Source: Devosia chinhatensis
GTDB lineage: Bacteria > Pseudomonadota > Alphaproteobacteria > Rhizobiales > Devosiaceae
Reading direction: 5' to 3'
DNA: 64,000 bases
Assembly (NCBI RefSeq): GCF_000969445.1
Contig: NZ_JZEY01000054.1
Location: 124,001-188,000 of the forward strand
A model generated the notes under the pieces. That model was given only the letters and a program-made list of their open reading frames with translations. It did not search any database and was not told the DNA's origin. Both the position numbers and the translations under genes were made by a program. This document shows positions 54,272-63,512 of the stretch, piece by piece (position 1 is the first letter of the stretch; each line of letters starts with the position of its first letter).

Positions 54272-56323
54272 TCATCGGGCCAGCCGCAGCGCGGACAGGT
54301 CATTGGCAATGGCTTCGAACGTGGCCTTGAGCTCGCTCGACTGGCTTGGGAAGCGGGCACGGTCCGGCGTCGAGGCGCAATTGGTCAACATGGCCTGCAC
54401 CACGGCCGGCGTGCTCTGGCTCACCTTGTCCGTGGCAAGGCCGATTGTATAGACCGTGATGCCGGCAGCCTTGGCATTGGCGCAGGTCTGGGCGGTACGC
54501 GTGTTCATTTCCGCCACCAGGCTGGCATTGCTGACGCCCACCGCGCCGGTTTCCGACGGATTGTTCAGCCGGCCGAGCCGCTCCACCACGCCGCCGCTGG
54601 TCGAGCTGGCCTTGCTGTTCATCGAATTGTACGGAAAGCCATAGGCGCTGTTGTAGCACTTGCCGTTGAGATTGCGCATCGTGGCGTTGCAATGGTTGGA
54701 CAGGTTGTAATCGGTGTTCTCGCCATCGGTCATGATGATGAGCACCTTGCTGGTCGCTTCCCCATATTCGTTGCCCTCGGGGAAGGGTTCGCCGGGTGAA
54801 AGCACGCGGAAGCCCCAAGCTGCGCCTTCATGGATATTGGTGCCGCCCTCGGCCGTCATCGCGTTGATCGTGTTGATCACCGTGGCCGGATTGTCGGTCA
54901 GCGGCAGGATCGGGGTCCGCGTGCAATCGGCATTGGGGCCGGTGGAGAAGGTCGTCGAGCCAATGGCCCCATAATACTTGCATGTCCGTTCCTGGCGCTC
55001 CCGAACCGACAGTCCGAGCGGCACAAAGCTGTTGCAATAGCCAAGCCGGGTTTCCCGGGTGTTCGTCCCGCTCCAATTGGTCGTATAGGTGGGATTGCGG
55101 CAGGCGCAGCTGGGCGGCAGATTGCCATAGAAAGCGTTGGGGTAAAGGCTGCTGCTGACGAAGTTGATCGGCGAATTGGTATGCACGGTGCCACGGTTCA
55201 GGCTCGGGCTGCCCCAGGCGTAATTGCTGCCCCAGCGCGTGCGGACTTCCTCGATGTCGCAGCGCGTGGCGCCCTGGGCCGGCCGGTCGCAGACCGGGGG
55301 GGCATCGTAGATTTCGTTGCCGGCATAGCTGCTGTTTATGATGGCATTGCCGTTGATATAATTGTTGCTGCCGGTGCCGTAGGCCATGTCCGGCGAGAAC
55401 ATCGGCACAAAGAGGGTGTCGCCCGTCGTGGGCTTGGTGTCGTCGGTGTCGAGATATTGGCTGGCTTCGGTGCCGGACTTGACATGTGGCCGTGCGACCA
55501 CGCAGCCGCGCCAGGCCTCGCCGGTCGCGGCGAACAGCGCCTGACGGGTCGGGAACGTGTGCGCACCCGAGGTGAGCACAAGCCGGTCCTCGTCGTCGTC
55601 ATTGTCGAAATTGTCGAAATGGATCGAGGAGGCGCCGGTGCGGTCCATCCATGCCTTGTTGGCATTGTCGGGACCCACATTGACGAACATGGTGAAGGGC
55701 ACGATGCCGATGCGCACATTCTCGACCAGCGCGGCGCCGGTTTCGGGAATGCAGGTATTGCTGTTGCCCGGTGCCGGCACCACCGTCTCGTACATCAGGA
55801 TATAGGTGGCGCAGCGGGCCGCCTCGACGAGGCGGGTCATGCGGCTCTCGTCCTTCATCGACCCCGAATTGTCGAGGACCATGACCACTTCGAGTTCGAG
55901 CTTCTTGCGGGTGGCCTCGGCTTCCACCTGGGCGGCCAGCGAATTCACCCCGACCAGCGACACGAAGATGGTGGGCATGGTGATGCGCGCGCGGAAGTAG
56001 AGCGAGCCGTCCTCGAGCACGGTTTCCACGTCCTCGATCCGGGCGCTGACGCGCTGATCGCCGATCCGCTCGATCATGATTGCCTCGGCCTTGAGGCGGA
56101 CCGCTTCCTCGTTGTATCCGGGCTCGAAGATTTCCGGCTGCAGGGCCAGCGCGGCCGCGTCGAGCGCAGTCTGGGCCCGTGACCGGGTCTGTTCCAGCGT
56201 CACGTAATCGACCACGGCGCCGCTCAGCGCCACGAGCACGATGGCCATGACGCCGAACACCACGGCGAACACGCCGCTTTCATCCCGCCCGAAGCGACCG
56301 ATCAGCCGCACAAGTCCCGACAT
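54272..56323 (-). CDS. TadG-like pilus-assembly protein with von Willebrand domain
   Basis: This 683-residue protein begins with a TadE/TadG-type helix (about 17-39: GVFAVVFGVMAIVLVALSG) and then an AQTALDAAALA segment. A von Willebrand factor A domain follows, with MIDAS DNSGSM near residue 150 and the late IIMTDGENTDYN. A middle region of about 250 residues carries many cysteines (PPVCDRP, TRCDIE, SCACRN, GYCNSF, RTCKYYG) and is probably disulfide-bonded outside the membrane. TadG acts in Flp-pilus surface attachment. No other tad genes are nearby. Confidence 0.87.
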   Translation of the reverse strand: MSGLVRLIGRFGRDESGVFAVVFGVMAIVLVALSGAVVDYVTLEQTRSRAQTALDAAALALQPEIFEPGYNEEAVRLKAEAIMIERIGDQRVSARIEDVETVLEDGSLYFRARITMPTIFVSLVGVNSLAAQVEAEATRKKLELEVVMVLDNSGSMKDESRMTRLVEAARCATYILMYETVVPAPGNSNTCIPETGAALVENVRIGIVPFTMFVNVGPDNANKAWMDRTGASSIHFDNFDNDDDEDRLVLTSGAHTFPTRQALFAATGEAWRGCVVARPHVKSGTEASQYLDTDDTKPTTGDTLFVPMFSPDMAYGTGSNNYINGNAIINSSYAGNEIYDAPPVCDRPAQGATRCDIEEVRTRWGSNYAWGSPSLNRGTVHTNSPINFVSSSLYPNAFYGNLPPSCACRNPTYTTNWSGTNTRETRLGYCNSFVPLGLSVRERQERTCKYYGAIGSTTFSTGPNADCTRTPILPLTDNPATVINTINAMTAEGGTNIHEGAAWGFRVLSPGEPFPEGNEYGEATSKVLIIMTDGENTDYNLSNHCNATMRNLNGKCYNSAYGFPYNSMNSKASSTSGGVVERLGRLNNPSETGAVGVSNASLVAEMNTRTAQTCANAKAAGITVYTIGLATDKVSQSTPAVVQAMLTNCASTPDRARFPSQSSELKATFEAIANDLSALRLAR

Positions 56324-56352
56324 TGCTGCGTCCCTGTCCTAGCCGGCGCGCC

Positions 56353-56979
56353 TTAGCGCACCACTACCTTGGCGTTGATCTCGACCCGCGCATAGAGATC
56401 GATCACGTCTTCATTGGTCATGCGGATGCAGCCCGAGGAAACGTTCTGCCCGATCGACCATGGCTCGTTGGTGCCGTGGATGCGGTAGAGCGTGGAGCCC
56501 AGGTAGAGCGCCCGCGCACCCAGGGGATTGGCAGGGCCGCCTTCCATGCGAACCGGCAGGCCCGGCTGGCGCTTGCGCATTTCGGCCGGCGGGGTCCAGC
56601 TTGGCCATTCGGCCTTGCGCGTCACCCGGTGCGAACCGCTCCACTCAAAGCCGCTGCGGGCCACCCCGATGCCGTAGCGCATGGCATGGTTGTTCCCCAG
56701 CACGAGATAGAGAAAATGCGACTGGCTATCGATGATGATCGTGCCGGCGCGTTCATGGGTAGGGAAGGGGACCACCTGGCGCAGATAGATCGGCGAGACG
56801 TAGGCATTGCCCTGCAGCGCCAGTGCATGGTTCGGCTTTCCCGTGGTCAGGGTAATGCCCGGCGGCGGCGAGAAGCGCCAGCCTGGACGAAACGTGTCTG
56901 CCTGCGCCGGAAGGGCGGCCAGCAATGTGGCGAGAACCGCCGATGCGGCGAGGCAATTGCGCAAGGATGCAACGATCAT
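56353..56979 (-). CDS. L,D-transpeptidase (YkuD domain)
   Basis: This 208-residue exported protein has a signal peptide of about 27 residues (cleavage near AQA). The YkuD catalytic block is HGTNEPWSIGQNVSSGCIRM, with H168 and C184, and AGTIIIDSQSHFLYLV opens the domain. It makes 3-3 cross-links or attaches proteins to peptidoglycan in the periplasm. It stands between the TadG-like gene and a long intergenic region. Confidence 0.93.
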   Translation of the reverse strand: MIVASLRNCLAASAVLATLLAALPAQADTFRPGWRFSPPPGITLTTGKPNHALALQGNAYVSPIYLRQVVPFPTHERAGTIIIDSQSHFLYLVLGNNHAMRYGIGVARSGFEWSGSHRVTRKAEWPSWTPPAEMRKRQPGLPVRMEGGPANPLGARALYLGSTLYRIHGTNEPWSIGQNVSSGCIRMTNEDVIDLYARVEINAKVVVR

Positions 56980-57414
56980 GGCCAGCTTTCCCCAAAAAGT
57001 GCCGGGCCATTGTGCCGACCAAGCACCAAGGAGAGGTCAAGCCGCGTGGTTAACGGTGTCCCTAGCAACAGGGTAAATGATTGGTAAGCCCCAGGAAGGG
57101 TGCGTTGCTGTGTTGCAACACCTGGCGGTATCTGCGACAGGTTGACACATTCATGCTTGCGCCTCACGAGACCGTGAGCTATCCCGAAGTCGTTCGCACA
57201 GCCAGCCGAGGGAGGCGTTTCATGAAAAATGTATCGTTCCGCCGCTCGGGTCCAACCTGGCATCATCTCGGTCGAGCCTAATTCGACCCTGACGTCCATC
57301 CGGCCTTTCCAGGCCCGGCGAACACCCAACCTCCAAACCTGATCAGCTGACACCGGCCCGTTTCACGCCCGGATTCCGCTTTTCAATTCCTTAAAAACAG
57401 AGGCCGGCGATGTC
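56980..57414. other. Long intergenic region with palindrome, promoter-like box and short frame
   Basis: These 435 bases hold a perfect 12-base palindrome GTGTTGCAACAC (57110-57121), a TTGACA box (57142-57147) without a convincing -10, and a 19-codon frame with an excellent ribosome site (57222-57281). The rest shows nothing I can name. Confidence 0.5.
57222..57281 (+). CDS. Possible 19-residue peptide with strong ribosome site
   Basis: The frame MKNVSFRRSGPTWHHLGRA follows GAGGGAGG by six bases, a better site than that of most genes here. It is basic and has two adjacent histidines. It lies upstream of the DUF1127-like gene and about 520 bases before hisS. No attenuator structure is visible. 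It may be a real small peptide or chance. Confidence 0.3.
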   Translation: MKNVSFRRSGPTWHHLGRA

Positions 57415-57696
57415 ATGTCGCCGGAAATCGATATGTCTTCGAATGCACTCGAAGGGCGCAGTGTCGTCTTGCGTCTCGAATTCTCCATTGCCGATGCCGT
57501 TCGGCACCGGGGCATCGTCTCCGTTCTCCGCGAGGCTTTGCGCGCCTGGTGGGCGCAATCGCCCCGCCATTACTCGGCCGTACCCGCTTACCTGCGGGAA
57601 GATGTCGGCCTGCCGGCCGCAGATGAACCGCTGATCTGGTATTCGCTGCCGGCCCAGCCGGCGGTGCCCGACATCCGGCCGCGGAGACGGCAATGA
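57415..57696 (+). CDS. Small DUF1127-like protein
   Basis: This 93-residue protein starts at MSPEIDMSSNALEG; an inner ATG at 57433 is possible. The segment IVSVLREALRAWWAQSPRHY and YLREDVGLPAADEP resembles the Arg-rich DUF1127 pattern (LxxDIGL) of small alphaproteobacterial proteins, some of which bind RNA or act in phosphate metabolism. No signal or membrane segment is present. A terminator-like hairpin follows. Confidence 0.5.
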   Translation: MSPEIDMSSNALEGRSVVLRLEFSIADAVRHRGIVSVLREALRAWWAQSPRHYSAVPAYLREDVGLPAADEPLIWYSLPAQPAVPDIRPRRRQ

Positions 57697-57704
57697 ACGT
57701 TCAT

Positions 57705-57729
57705 GGCGGCCGGGACCCTCCCGGCCGCC
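57705..57729 (+). terminator. Hairpin terminator after the DUF1127-like gene
   Basis: GGCGGCCGGGA, loop CCC, TCCCGGCCGCC is a perfect 11-base GC-rich stem followed by TTCTC. The U-tract is weak but the stem is very strong. It separates the small gene from hisS. Confidence 0.6.
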
Positions 57730-57808
57730 TTCTCACACGCCGCGAACTTCTGTTGTCTCCGAAAACCCTATGGGCTAGGAACGGCCCGACTTCCCGCTAG
57801 GTTTGCAC

Positions 57809-59305
57809 ATGTCCGAAAAGCTCAAGCTGATCACCCCGCGCCTGCCGCGCGGCTTTGAAGACCGTACGCCCGGCGAGATTGCCGCTGTCGGCGCCATGAT
57901 CGACAAGATCAGGACGGTATACGAGCGCTATGGGTTCGACCCGGTCGAAACCCCGCTGTTTGAATATACCGAGACGCTGGGCAAGTTCCTGCCCGATACC
58001 GACCGGCCCAATGCCGGCGTCTTCTCCCTGCAGGACGACGACGAACAATGGATGAGCCTGCGCTATGACCTGACCGCGCCGCTCGCCCGTTTCTTCGCCG
58101 AGAATTTCGAAACCCTGCCCAAGCCTTACCGCTCCTATCGGCAGGGCTATGTCTTCCGCAACGAAAAGCCAGGGCCGGGCCGCTTCCGGCAGTTCATGCA
58201 ATTCGACGCCGATACGGTCGGCGCTGCCGGCCCCGAGGCCGACGCCGAAATGTGCATGATGATGGCCGATGTCATGGATGCGCTGGGGCTCGCGGGCCAG
58301 TATGTCGTCCGCGTCAACAACCGCAAAGTGCTCGACGGTGTGCTGGCGACGGCCGGAATCACCTCCGACGAGCAAAAACTCACCGTCCTCCGCGCCATCG
58401 ACAAGCTCGACAAGTTCGGTCCCGAAGGCGTGCGGCTCCTGCTCGGCGCCGGTCGCAAGGACGAAAGCGGCGACTTCACCAAGGGCGCCGGACTTTCAGA
58501 CGACCAGATCGAGCCCATTCTGGCCTATGTCGATAGCGGCAACCCCGCCCAAGGCGTCGAAAAAGGCAGCAATGCGCATGTCGTCGCCACCATCAACACA
58601 CTGGCCGGCCTGATCGGCGGCTCCGAAACCGGCCTTGCCGGCGTGCAGGAACTGGCCTCGATCTTTGGCCTTGTCAGCGCTGCCGGCTTTGGTGGCCGCG
58701 TCATCCTCGACCCCTCGGTCGTGCGCGGTCTCGAATATTATACCGGCCCGGTCTTCGAGATCGAACTGACCTTCAAGGTACAGAACGAGAAGGGCCAGGA
58801 CGTGGTGTTCGGCTCGGTCGGTGGCGGCGGTCGTTATGACGGTCTCGTCTCCCGCTTCCGCCGCGAGCCCGTTCCGGCCACCGGCTTTTCCATCGGCGTC
58901 TCGCGCCTTGCCAATGCGCTCAAGCTCACCGGCAATCTCGGGGCCGCCGAGCCCGCCGGCCCGGTCGTCGTCCTCGTCATGGACAAGGACCAGACCGCCC
59001 GCTACCAGGCCATGGTGTCCGAACTGCGCAATGCCGGCATCCGCGCTGAAATGTTCCTGGGCAATACCAAGAATTTCGGCAAGCAGGTCGCCTATGCCGA
59101 CAAGCGCAATTCGCCCATCGTTGTCATCGAAGGCAGCCAGGAGCGCGAGCAGGGCATCCTGCAGATCAAGGACCTGATCGCCGGCAAGCAGGCGGCCGAA
59201 GCCATAACCGACAATGCCGCATGGAAAGCCGCCCGTCCCGGCCAGTTCGAGATCAGGCGCGAAGAGCTGGTGAGTGCGATCCAGAAGCTGTTGAGCGAGC
59301 AATGA
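57809..59305 (+). CDS. hisS: Histidyl-tRNA synthetase
   Basis: This 498-residue class II synthetase charges tRNA-His. Motif 2 is in [32 protein letters not shown]; the histidine-A loops appear as [12 protein letters not shown] and [10 protein letters not shown], and GFSIGVSRL is motif 3. The C-terminal anticodon-binding domain starts near residue 390. ATG 57809 has TAGG upstream. The gene leads a hisS-hisZ-hisG group, a common alphaproteobacterial arrangement. Confidence 0.95.
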   Translation: MSEKLKLITPRLPRGFEDRTPGEIAAVGAMIDKIRTVYERYGFDPVETPLFEYTETLGKFLPDTDRPNAGVFSLQDDDEQWMSLRYDLTAPLARFFAENFETLPKPYRSYRQGYVFRNEKPGPGRFRQFMQFDADTVGAAGPEADAEMCMMMADVMDALGLAGQYVVRVNNRKVLDGVLATAGITSDEQKLTVLRAIDKLDKFGPEGVRLLLGAGRKDESGDFTKGAGLSDDQIEPILAYVDSGNPAQGVEKGSNAHVVATINTLAGLIGGSETGLAGVQELASIFGLVSAAGFGGRVILDPSVVRGLEYYTGPVFEIELTFKVQNEKGQDVVFGSVGGGGRYDGLVSRFRREPVPATGFSIGVSRLANALKLTGNLGAAEPAGPVVVLVMDKDQTARYQAMVSELRNAGIRAEMFLGNTKNFGKQVAYADKRNSPIVVIEGSQEREQGILQIKDLIAGKQAAEAITDNAAWKAARPGQFEIRREELVSAIQKLLSEQ

Positions 59306-59384
59306 TGCAGGGTTTGGCAACAGCCGCCCTCTGCACCAGAGAGGTCGACCTCTCCTCCCAGGGAGAAGTGAAGAGGAGCGCCCC

Positions 59385-60449
59385 ATGACCAATGCCGCCT
59401 ATCGCCGCGCTCAGCTCGAAGCGCTGGTGGAAGCCCAGGGCGGGTGCCGCGCCACGCCGCCCCTGCTGCTCGCAGCCGATCCCTATTTCGACCTCGCCGG
59501 CGAGGAATTCGGCCGGCGTCTTTTGCTCACCAGCGACGTCACCGGGGCAGAATATTGCCTGCGCCCTGATTTCACCCTGCCCATCGTCACCGATTATATC
59601 GCCCAGGGCGCGGGCGAGCCGGCGGCGTTTTCCTATCTCGGGCCGATCTTTCGTCAGCGCGAAACCGGTCCCGCAGAATTCGACCAGGCGGGCATCGAGC
59701 TTCTGGCCCAGCCCGATGGCGATATCGCGCTCGATCAGGTGCTGACCTTTGCGCGTGCAGCCCTGTCCATCTACGGCATTGTCCCGCAGGTGCATCTGGG
59801 CGGTGTCGGTCTGTTCGAGGCGCTCCTGGCCCAGGCCGACATGCCCGATGCCTGGCGCAGCCGCATCCGCCACCGCTTCGGCCATCCCGAAGCCATGGAC
59901 CGCCTCCTGAGCCGGCTCGAGCGGGCACCGGAGACCACCCGCAGCGAGCAGCCCGCACGCGATGACCTCGTCGAAGACGTCACGGCCCGCATGGTGTCCG
60001 CTGGTCTCAGCCTCTCGGATGGCCGCAGCCCCGCCGAAATTGCCGACCGCTTCCTCGAGCAGCAGGCGCTCGATGCCGCCCATGTGCCGGCAGCAACGCT
60101 CGCCCTGCTGCGCGACTATCTCTCTATTCGCGGAGACGCGCTCTCGGCACTCCGCCAGATCGAGGCCCTGGGCGAGCGTCACTGCCTGTTCCTGGGCGCG
60201 CCGATCCGCACCATTCGCCGCCATCTCGAAAGCCTCGGGGAAGCGCGGATCAGCTTTGATGCCAGCTTCTCGCCCCGGCTCGATTATTATACCGGCATCG
60301 TCTTCGAGATGCGCGGGCAGGGCGGCGCCATCCTCGCCTCGGGCGGCCAATATGACCGGCTGCTGGAACGGCTGGGGGCCAAGGCGCCCATTGCCGCCTC
60401 TGGCTGCGCCCTCTGGGTCGACCGGCTGCAAGCGGAGACCGACCAATGA
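59385..60449 (+). CDS. hisZ: ATP phosphoribosyltransferase regulatory subunit
   Basis: This 354-residue paralogue of HisRS lacks the C-terminal anticodon domain. It contains LRPDFTLPIVTDYI, FSYLGPIFRQRETGPAEFDQAGIELLAQ and RLDYYTGIVFEM, without tRNA-charging motifs. It forms a complex with short HisG and gives histidine feedback on the first step of histidine synthesis. It overlaps hisG by four bases. Confidence 0.93.
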   Translation: MTNAAYRRAQLEALVEAQGGCRATPPLLLAADPYFDLAGEEFGRRLLLTSDVTGAEYCLRPDFTLPIVTDYIAQGAGEPAAFSYLGPIFRQRETGPAEFDQAGIELLAQPDGDIALDQVLTFARAALSIYGIVPQVHLGGVGLFEALLAQADMPDAWRSRIRHRFGHPEAMDRLLSRLERAPETTRSEQPARDDLVEDVTARMVSAGLSLSDGRSPAEIADRFLEQQALDAAHVPAATLALLRDYLSIRGDALSALRQIEALGERHCLFLGAPIRTIRRHLESLGEARISFDASFSPRLDYYTGIVFEMRGQGGAILASGGQYDRLLERLGAKAPIAASGCALWVDRLQAETDQ

Positions 60450-61138
60450 CGCTGACCCTGGCCGTGCCCTCCAAGGGGCGCCTTGAGGAACAGACCCGCG
60501 ACTGGTTTGCCGACCGTGGCCTCACCATCACCCGCCCGGGCGGCGCGCGCTCCTATCTCGGTGCCATCGAAGGCCTGCCCGAGATCACCGTGCGCTTCTA
60601 TCCCGCCTCCGAGATCGCCCGCGAACTCATTCGCGGCAATATCGAACTGGGCGTGACCGGGCGCGACCTGATCCATGAGACCAGCGAGGCGGGGCCGGCT
60701 TCTGTCGATTTCGCCCGCAATCTGGGCTTTGGCGGTGCCGATGTGGTGGTCGCCGTGCCCGATGCCTGGATCGACGTCACTCAGATGCACGATCTGGCCG
60801 ACGTTGCATCCGACTTCCGCTCCCGCCATGGCCGCTGGATGCGCATCGCCACCAAATACATCACCATCACCCGCCAGCATTTCGCTCGCGCCGGTATCGC
60901 CGAATATCGCATCGTCGAAAGCCTTGGCGCCACCGAGGCCGCGCCGGCTTCGGGTGTCGCCGATATCGTGGTGGATATCACCTCCACCGGCTCGACCCTT
61001 GCCGCCAATGGCCTGCGGGTGCTGGAAGATGGCGTGATGCTGAGAAGCGAAGCCAATTTGATCGTGTCGCGCACCGCCGTCTGGTCCGATGACAGGATCG
61101 CCTTGCGTGATGCGCTTTTGGAGCGGCTGCATGAGTGA
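60446..61138 (+). CDS. hisG: ATP phosphoribosyltransferase, short form
   Basis: This 230-residue catalytic subunit lacks the C-terminal regulatory domain of long HisG, as expected with HisZ next to it. Motifs AVPSKGRLEEQT, VTGRDLIHE and ADIVVDITSTGSTLAANGL (PRPP loop) are clear. It condenses ATP with PRPP in the first histidine step. Confidence 0.95.
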   Translation: MTLTLAVPSKGRLEEQTRDWFADRGLTITRPGGARSYLGAIEGLPEITVRFYPASEIARELIRGNIELGVTGRDLIHETSEAGPASVDFARNLGFGGADVVVAVPDAWIDVTQMHDLADVASDFRSRHGRWMRIATKYITITRQHFARAGIAEYRIVESLGATEAAPASGVADIVVDITSTGSTLAANGLRVLEDGVMLRSEANLIVSRTAVWSDDRIALRDALLERLHE

Positions 61139-61274
61139 ACTCGAGATCGCGCTGGTCGGCGTCGCCATCCTTGTGGGCGCCTGCGGCATCCTCTATGCCG
61201 GCCTGCGGGCTCCGGGCGAACAGGGTACACCCGCCGACACAGCTGGCCCGTCCGACCGGGCGGACACGCCCTAA
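61131..61274 (+). CDS. 47-residue single-pass membrane peptide overlapping hisG
   Basis: The frame starts at an ATG inside the last codons of hisG (8-base overlap) and reads MSELEIALVGVAILVGACG onward. Residues 5-25 form one membrane helix and the rest is a polar Gly/Pro/Asp tail. Coupling to hisG and the clear topology support translation. Function unknown. Confidence 0.5.
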   Translation: MSELEIALVGVAILVGACGILYAGLRAPGEQGTPADTAGPSDRADTP

Positions 61275-61332
61275 AGGCCTCATGACGACCCTGATCGCCA
61301 CGCGCCCGTCCTTGAGCGGGATGGTGTAAACG

Positions 61333-61725
61333 CTAAAGCTCGCGCCGGCGAAACACCAGCCGGTCTGCCGCGACAAGATTTGTCGCCATGCCCGCAAGGC
61401 TTCCTGCCGCCACCGCCAGCACGAGCACCATCGTTGTTTCCGCCAGCAAGGCCAGAACGATGCCGTAGGCAAGCCAGTTGACTGCGGCGCCGGGCAACAT
61501 GGCGCCGAAATAGCGCAGCAATTCCAGGCCTTTCCCGGTCGTTCTCGGCCTGTCGGCAAAGGCGAGATTGCGATTGATCGCCCATGTCGTCAGCACCGCT
61601 GCCGCAAAGGAAACCAGCCGCCCCCAGACCGGTCCGAGCAGGGGCGCCGCGACCAGGAGCGTGCCTGCATCAACACCAAACCCGATTGCGCCGGCCAGGC
61701 CAAAGCGCAGCACGAGCCCGATCAT
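61333..61725 (-). CDS. GtrA-family membrane protein
   Basis: This 130-residue protein has four membrane helices and the GtrA signature FGLAGAIGFGVDAGTLLV and RLVSFAAAVLTTWAINRNLAF. GtrA proteins are linked to moving lipid-linked sugars across the inner membrane. It overlaps the glycosyltransferase gene by four bases, so the two are translationally coupled and probably act together. Confidence 0.92.
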   Translation of the reverse strand: MIGLVLRFGLAGAIGFGVDAGTLLVAAPLLGPVWGRLVSFAAAVLTTWAINRNLAFADRPRTTGKGLELLRYFGAMLPGAAVNWLAYGIVLALLAETTMVLVLAVAAGSLAGMATNLVAADRLVFRRREL

Positions 61726-62675
61726 GTCCTCTCCCCGGCCCGCGGCGCGGGGATTTCGAGATAGCGCAGGCGCTTGACCTCGCGACGGCCGGTGACGACG
61801 CTGTCGAGGATCATGGCCGTCGCACCCAGGATCAGTCCGGCCAGGATGCCCAGGCCCGAAAGGATCGCGGTGGGAAACCGGGCGACCTGCCCGGTTTCGA
61901 GATAGTCCAGCAAAACCGGGATCGCCAGCAGCGCCGACGCCACGGCAAAGATCAGGCCCAGCGTGAGGTAAACCTGGCGCGGCCGCTCGCGCGCAAACAG
62001 CCGCACGATCATCTGGGCGATCACGAACCCGTCGCGGATGGTGCTGAGCTTGCTGGACGAGCCCTCGACGCGGCTGCCGTAAAGCGTCGGGATCTCCCCA
62101 TAGGGGGCGCGCAATTCGAGGGCATGGATGGTCAGCTCGGTTTCGATCTCGAAGCCCTTCGAGAGGGCCGGGAAGGATTTGACGAAGCGTCGCGACAGCA
62201 CGCGATAGCCCGAGAGCATGTCGGTAAAGCCGCGCCCGAAGAAATTGGCGACCGTCCCGGTCAGCAGGCGATTGCCGAGCAGGTGGCCGCGCCTGAATTC
62301 GCCGCCTTCGCCGCTGCTCTGGCGCGTGCCCACCACCATGTCGAGCCCGCCATCGAGCAGCAGGTCCACCAGCGCCCGGCTCTGCCCGGCATCATAAGTG
62401 CCGTCCCCGTCCGCCATCACATAGACATCGGCGTCGACATCGGCAAACTGGCGCCGCACCACGTTTCCCTTGCCGCGCTGGGGCACATGCCGGACAATCG
62501 CGCCCGCCGCCTGCGCCGCCTCGGCCGTGCCGTCCGTGGAGGCATTGTCGAACACATGGATGCTGGCTTCCGGCAGGGCGGCGCGAAAATCGGCGATCAC
62601 CTGCGCGATCACCGCAACCTCGTTGAAGCACGGAAGAATGACGGCTACATGGTTGCCCCTGTAAAGCTTTGTCAC
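61722..62675 (-). CDS. GT2 glycosyltransferase (dolichol-phosphate mannosyltransferase-like)
   Basis: This protein has 317 residues from a GTG preceded by CAGGAG. The GT-A domain has ILPCFNE, DNASTDGT, GKGNVVRRQFADVDAD and the metal-binding DGDGTYD. Two membrane helices near the C-terminus anchor it. It should move a sugar onto a polyprenyl phosphate for use by the GtrA partner. Upstream in-frame residues lack family sequence. Confidence 0.9.
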   Translation of the reverse strand: MTKLYRGNHVAVILPCFNEVAVIAQVIADFRAALPEASIHVFDNASTDGTAEAAQAAGAIVRHVPQRGKGNVVRRQFADVDADVYVMADGDGTYDAGQSRALVDLLLDGGLDMVVGTRQSSGEGGEFRRGHLLGNRLLTGTVANFFGRGFTDMLSGYRVLSRRFVKSFPALSKGFEIETELTIHALELRAPYGEIPTLYGSRVEGSSSKLSTIRDGFVIAQMIVRLFARERPRQVYLTLGLIFAVASALLAIPVLLDYLETGQVARFPTAILSGLGILAGLILGATAMILDSVVTGRREVKRLRYLEIPAPRAGERT

Positions 62676-62747
62676 GCGGCATTTCTCCTGGACGTCAGCG
62701 ATTCTTAGCCGAACACGACCAGTCACACCAGAACGGCGTCCCCTGCC

Positions 62748-63497
62748 ATGCTCGATCCCCTCGTTCTCCTCGCCCTGATGGCGGTCGGCATGCTGGCCGG
62801 CTTCGTCGATGCCATTGCCGGCGGCGGTGGCATGATCACCGTGCCGGCTTTGCTCTCGGCCGGGCTGCCCCCCGTCGCGGCCCTAGCCACCAACAAGATG
62901 CAGTCCATGGTCGGCACCGGCATGGCGGTGCTGACCTATTGGCGACGCGGCTTCGTCGCGTTGCGGGACCTGATACCGGCCATCGCGCTGACCTTTGCCG
63001 GGTCGGCCCTTGGCGCCTTCACGGTCAGCCGGGTCGACGTTTCGCTGCTCAATGTCGCCGTGCCCATCGCGCTCATCGCCATCGCGCTCTATTTCCTGTT
63101 CGCGCCCCGGCTTTCGGACGCCGACAAGGCCGCACGGCTGCCGTTCCGGCTCTTCGTCCCCCTCATGGGCTTTGCCATCGGCTTTTATGACGGCATCTTC
63201 GGTCCGGGCACCGGCGCCTTCTTCACCGTTGGTTTCGTGGTCCTGTTCGGTCTGGGCGTCACCCGCGCCACCGGCAGCACCAAGGCGCTGAACTTCACGT
63301 CAAATCTGGCAGCCCTGGTGATCTTCATTCCAGGCGGCCACGTCGTCTGGCCGGTTGCCATCGTCATGGCCATCGGGCAGATCATCGGCGCCTATATCGG
63401 CGCCCGCACCGGCATCCGCTATGGCGTCAAGATCATCCGGCCGCTCGTGGTCGTCGTCTCGATCGCCATGGCGCTCAAGCTGTTGTTCTTCCCCTGA
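62748..63497 (+). CDS. TSUP (TauE/SafE) family membrane permease
   Basis: This 249-residue protein has about eight helices. The landmarks GFVDAIAGGGGMITVPALL, TNKMQSMVGT and GFYDGIFGPGTGAFFTVGFV are those of TauE/SafE transporters, which move sulfite, sulfonates or other organosulfur anions. Substrate unknown. It is divergent from the glycosyltransferase gene. Confidence 0.9.
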   Translation: MLDPLVLLALMAVGMLAGFVDAIAGGGGMITVPALLSAGLPPVAALATNKMQSMVGTGMAVLTYWRRGFVALRDLIPAIALTFAGSALGAFTVSRVDVSLLNVAVPIALIAIALYFLFAPRLSDADKAARLPFRLFVPLMGFAIGFYDGIFGPGTGAFFTVGFVVLFGLGVTRATGSTKALNFTSNLAALVIFIPGGHVVWPVAIVMAIGQIIGAYIGARTGIRYGVKIIRPLVVVVSIAMALKLLFFP

Positions 63498-63512
63498 GCC
63501 GCAGGCCCGGCT

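Noticed and set aside
54108..54452. Plus-strand frame containing LVRALDCGSRGPPFN
   Set aside because: It is a translation of tRNA-His, another known artefact, and then runs antisense to the TadG-like gene.
27518..57121. Similarity of GCAACATCTGTTGC (27518) and GTGTTGCAACAC (57110) as one regulon
   Set aside because: Only the short TGTTGC core is shared, the dyads have different centres, and the neighbouring genes are unrelated.
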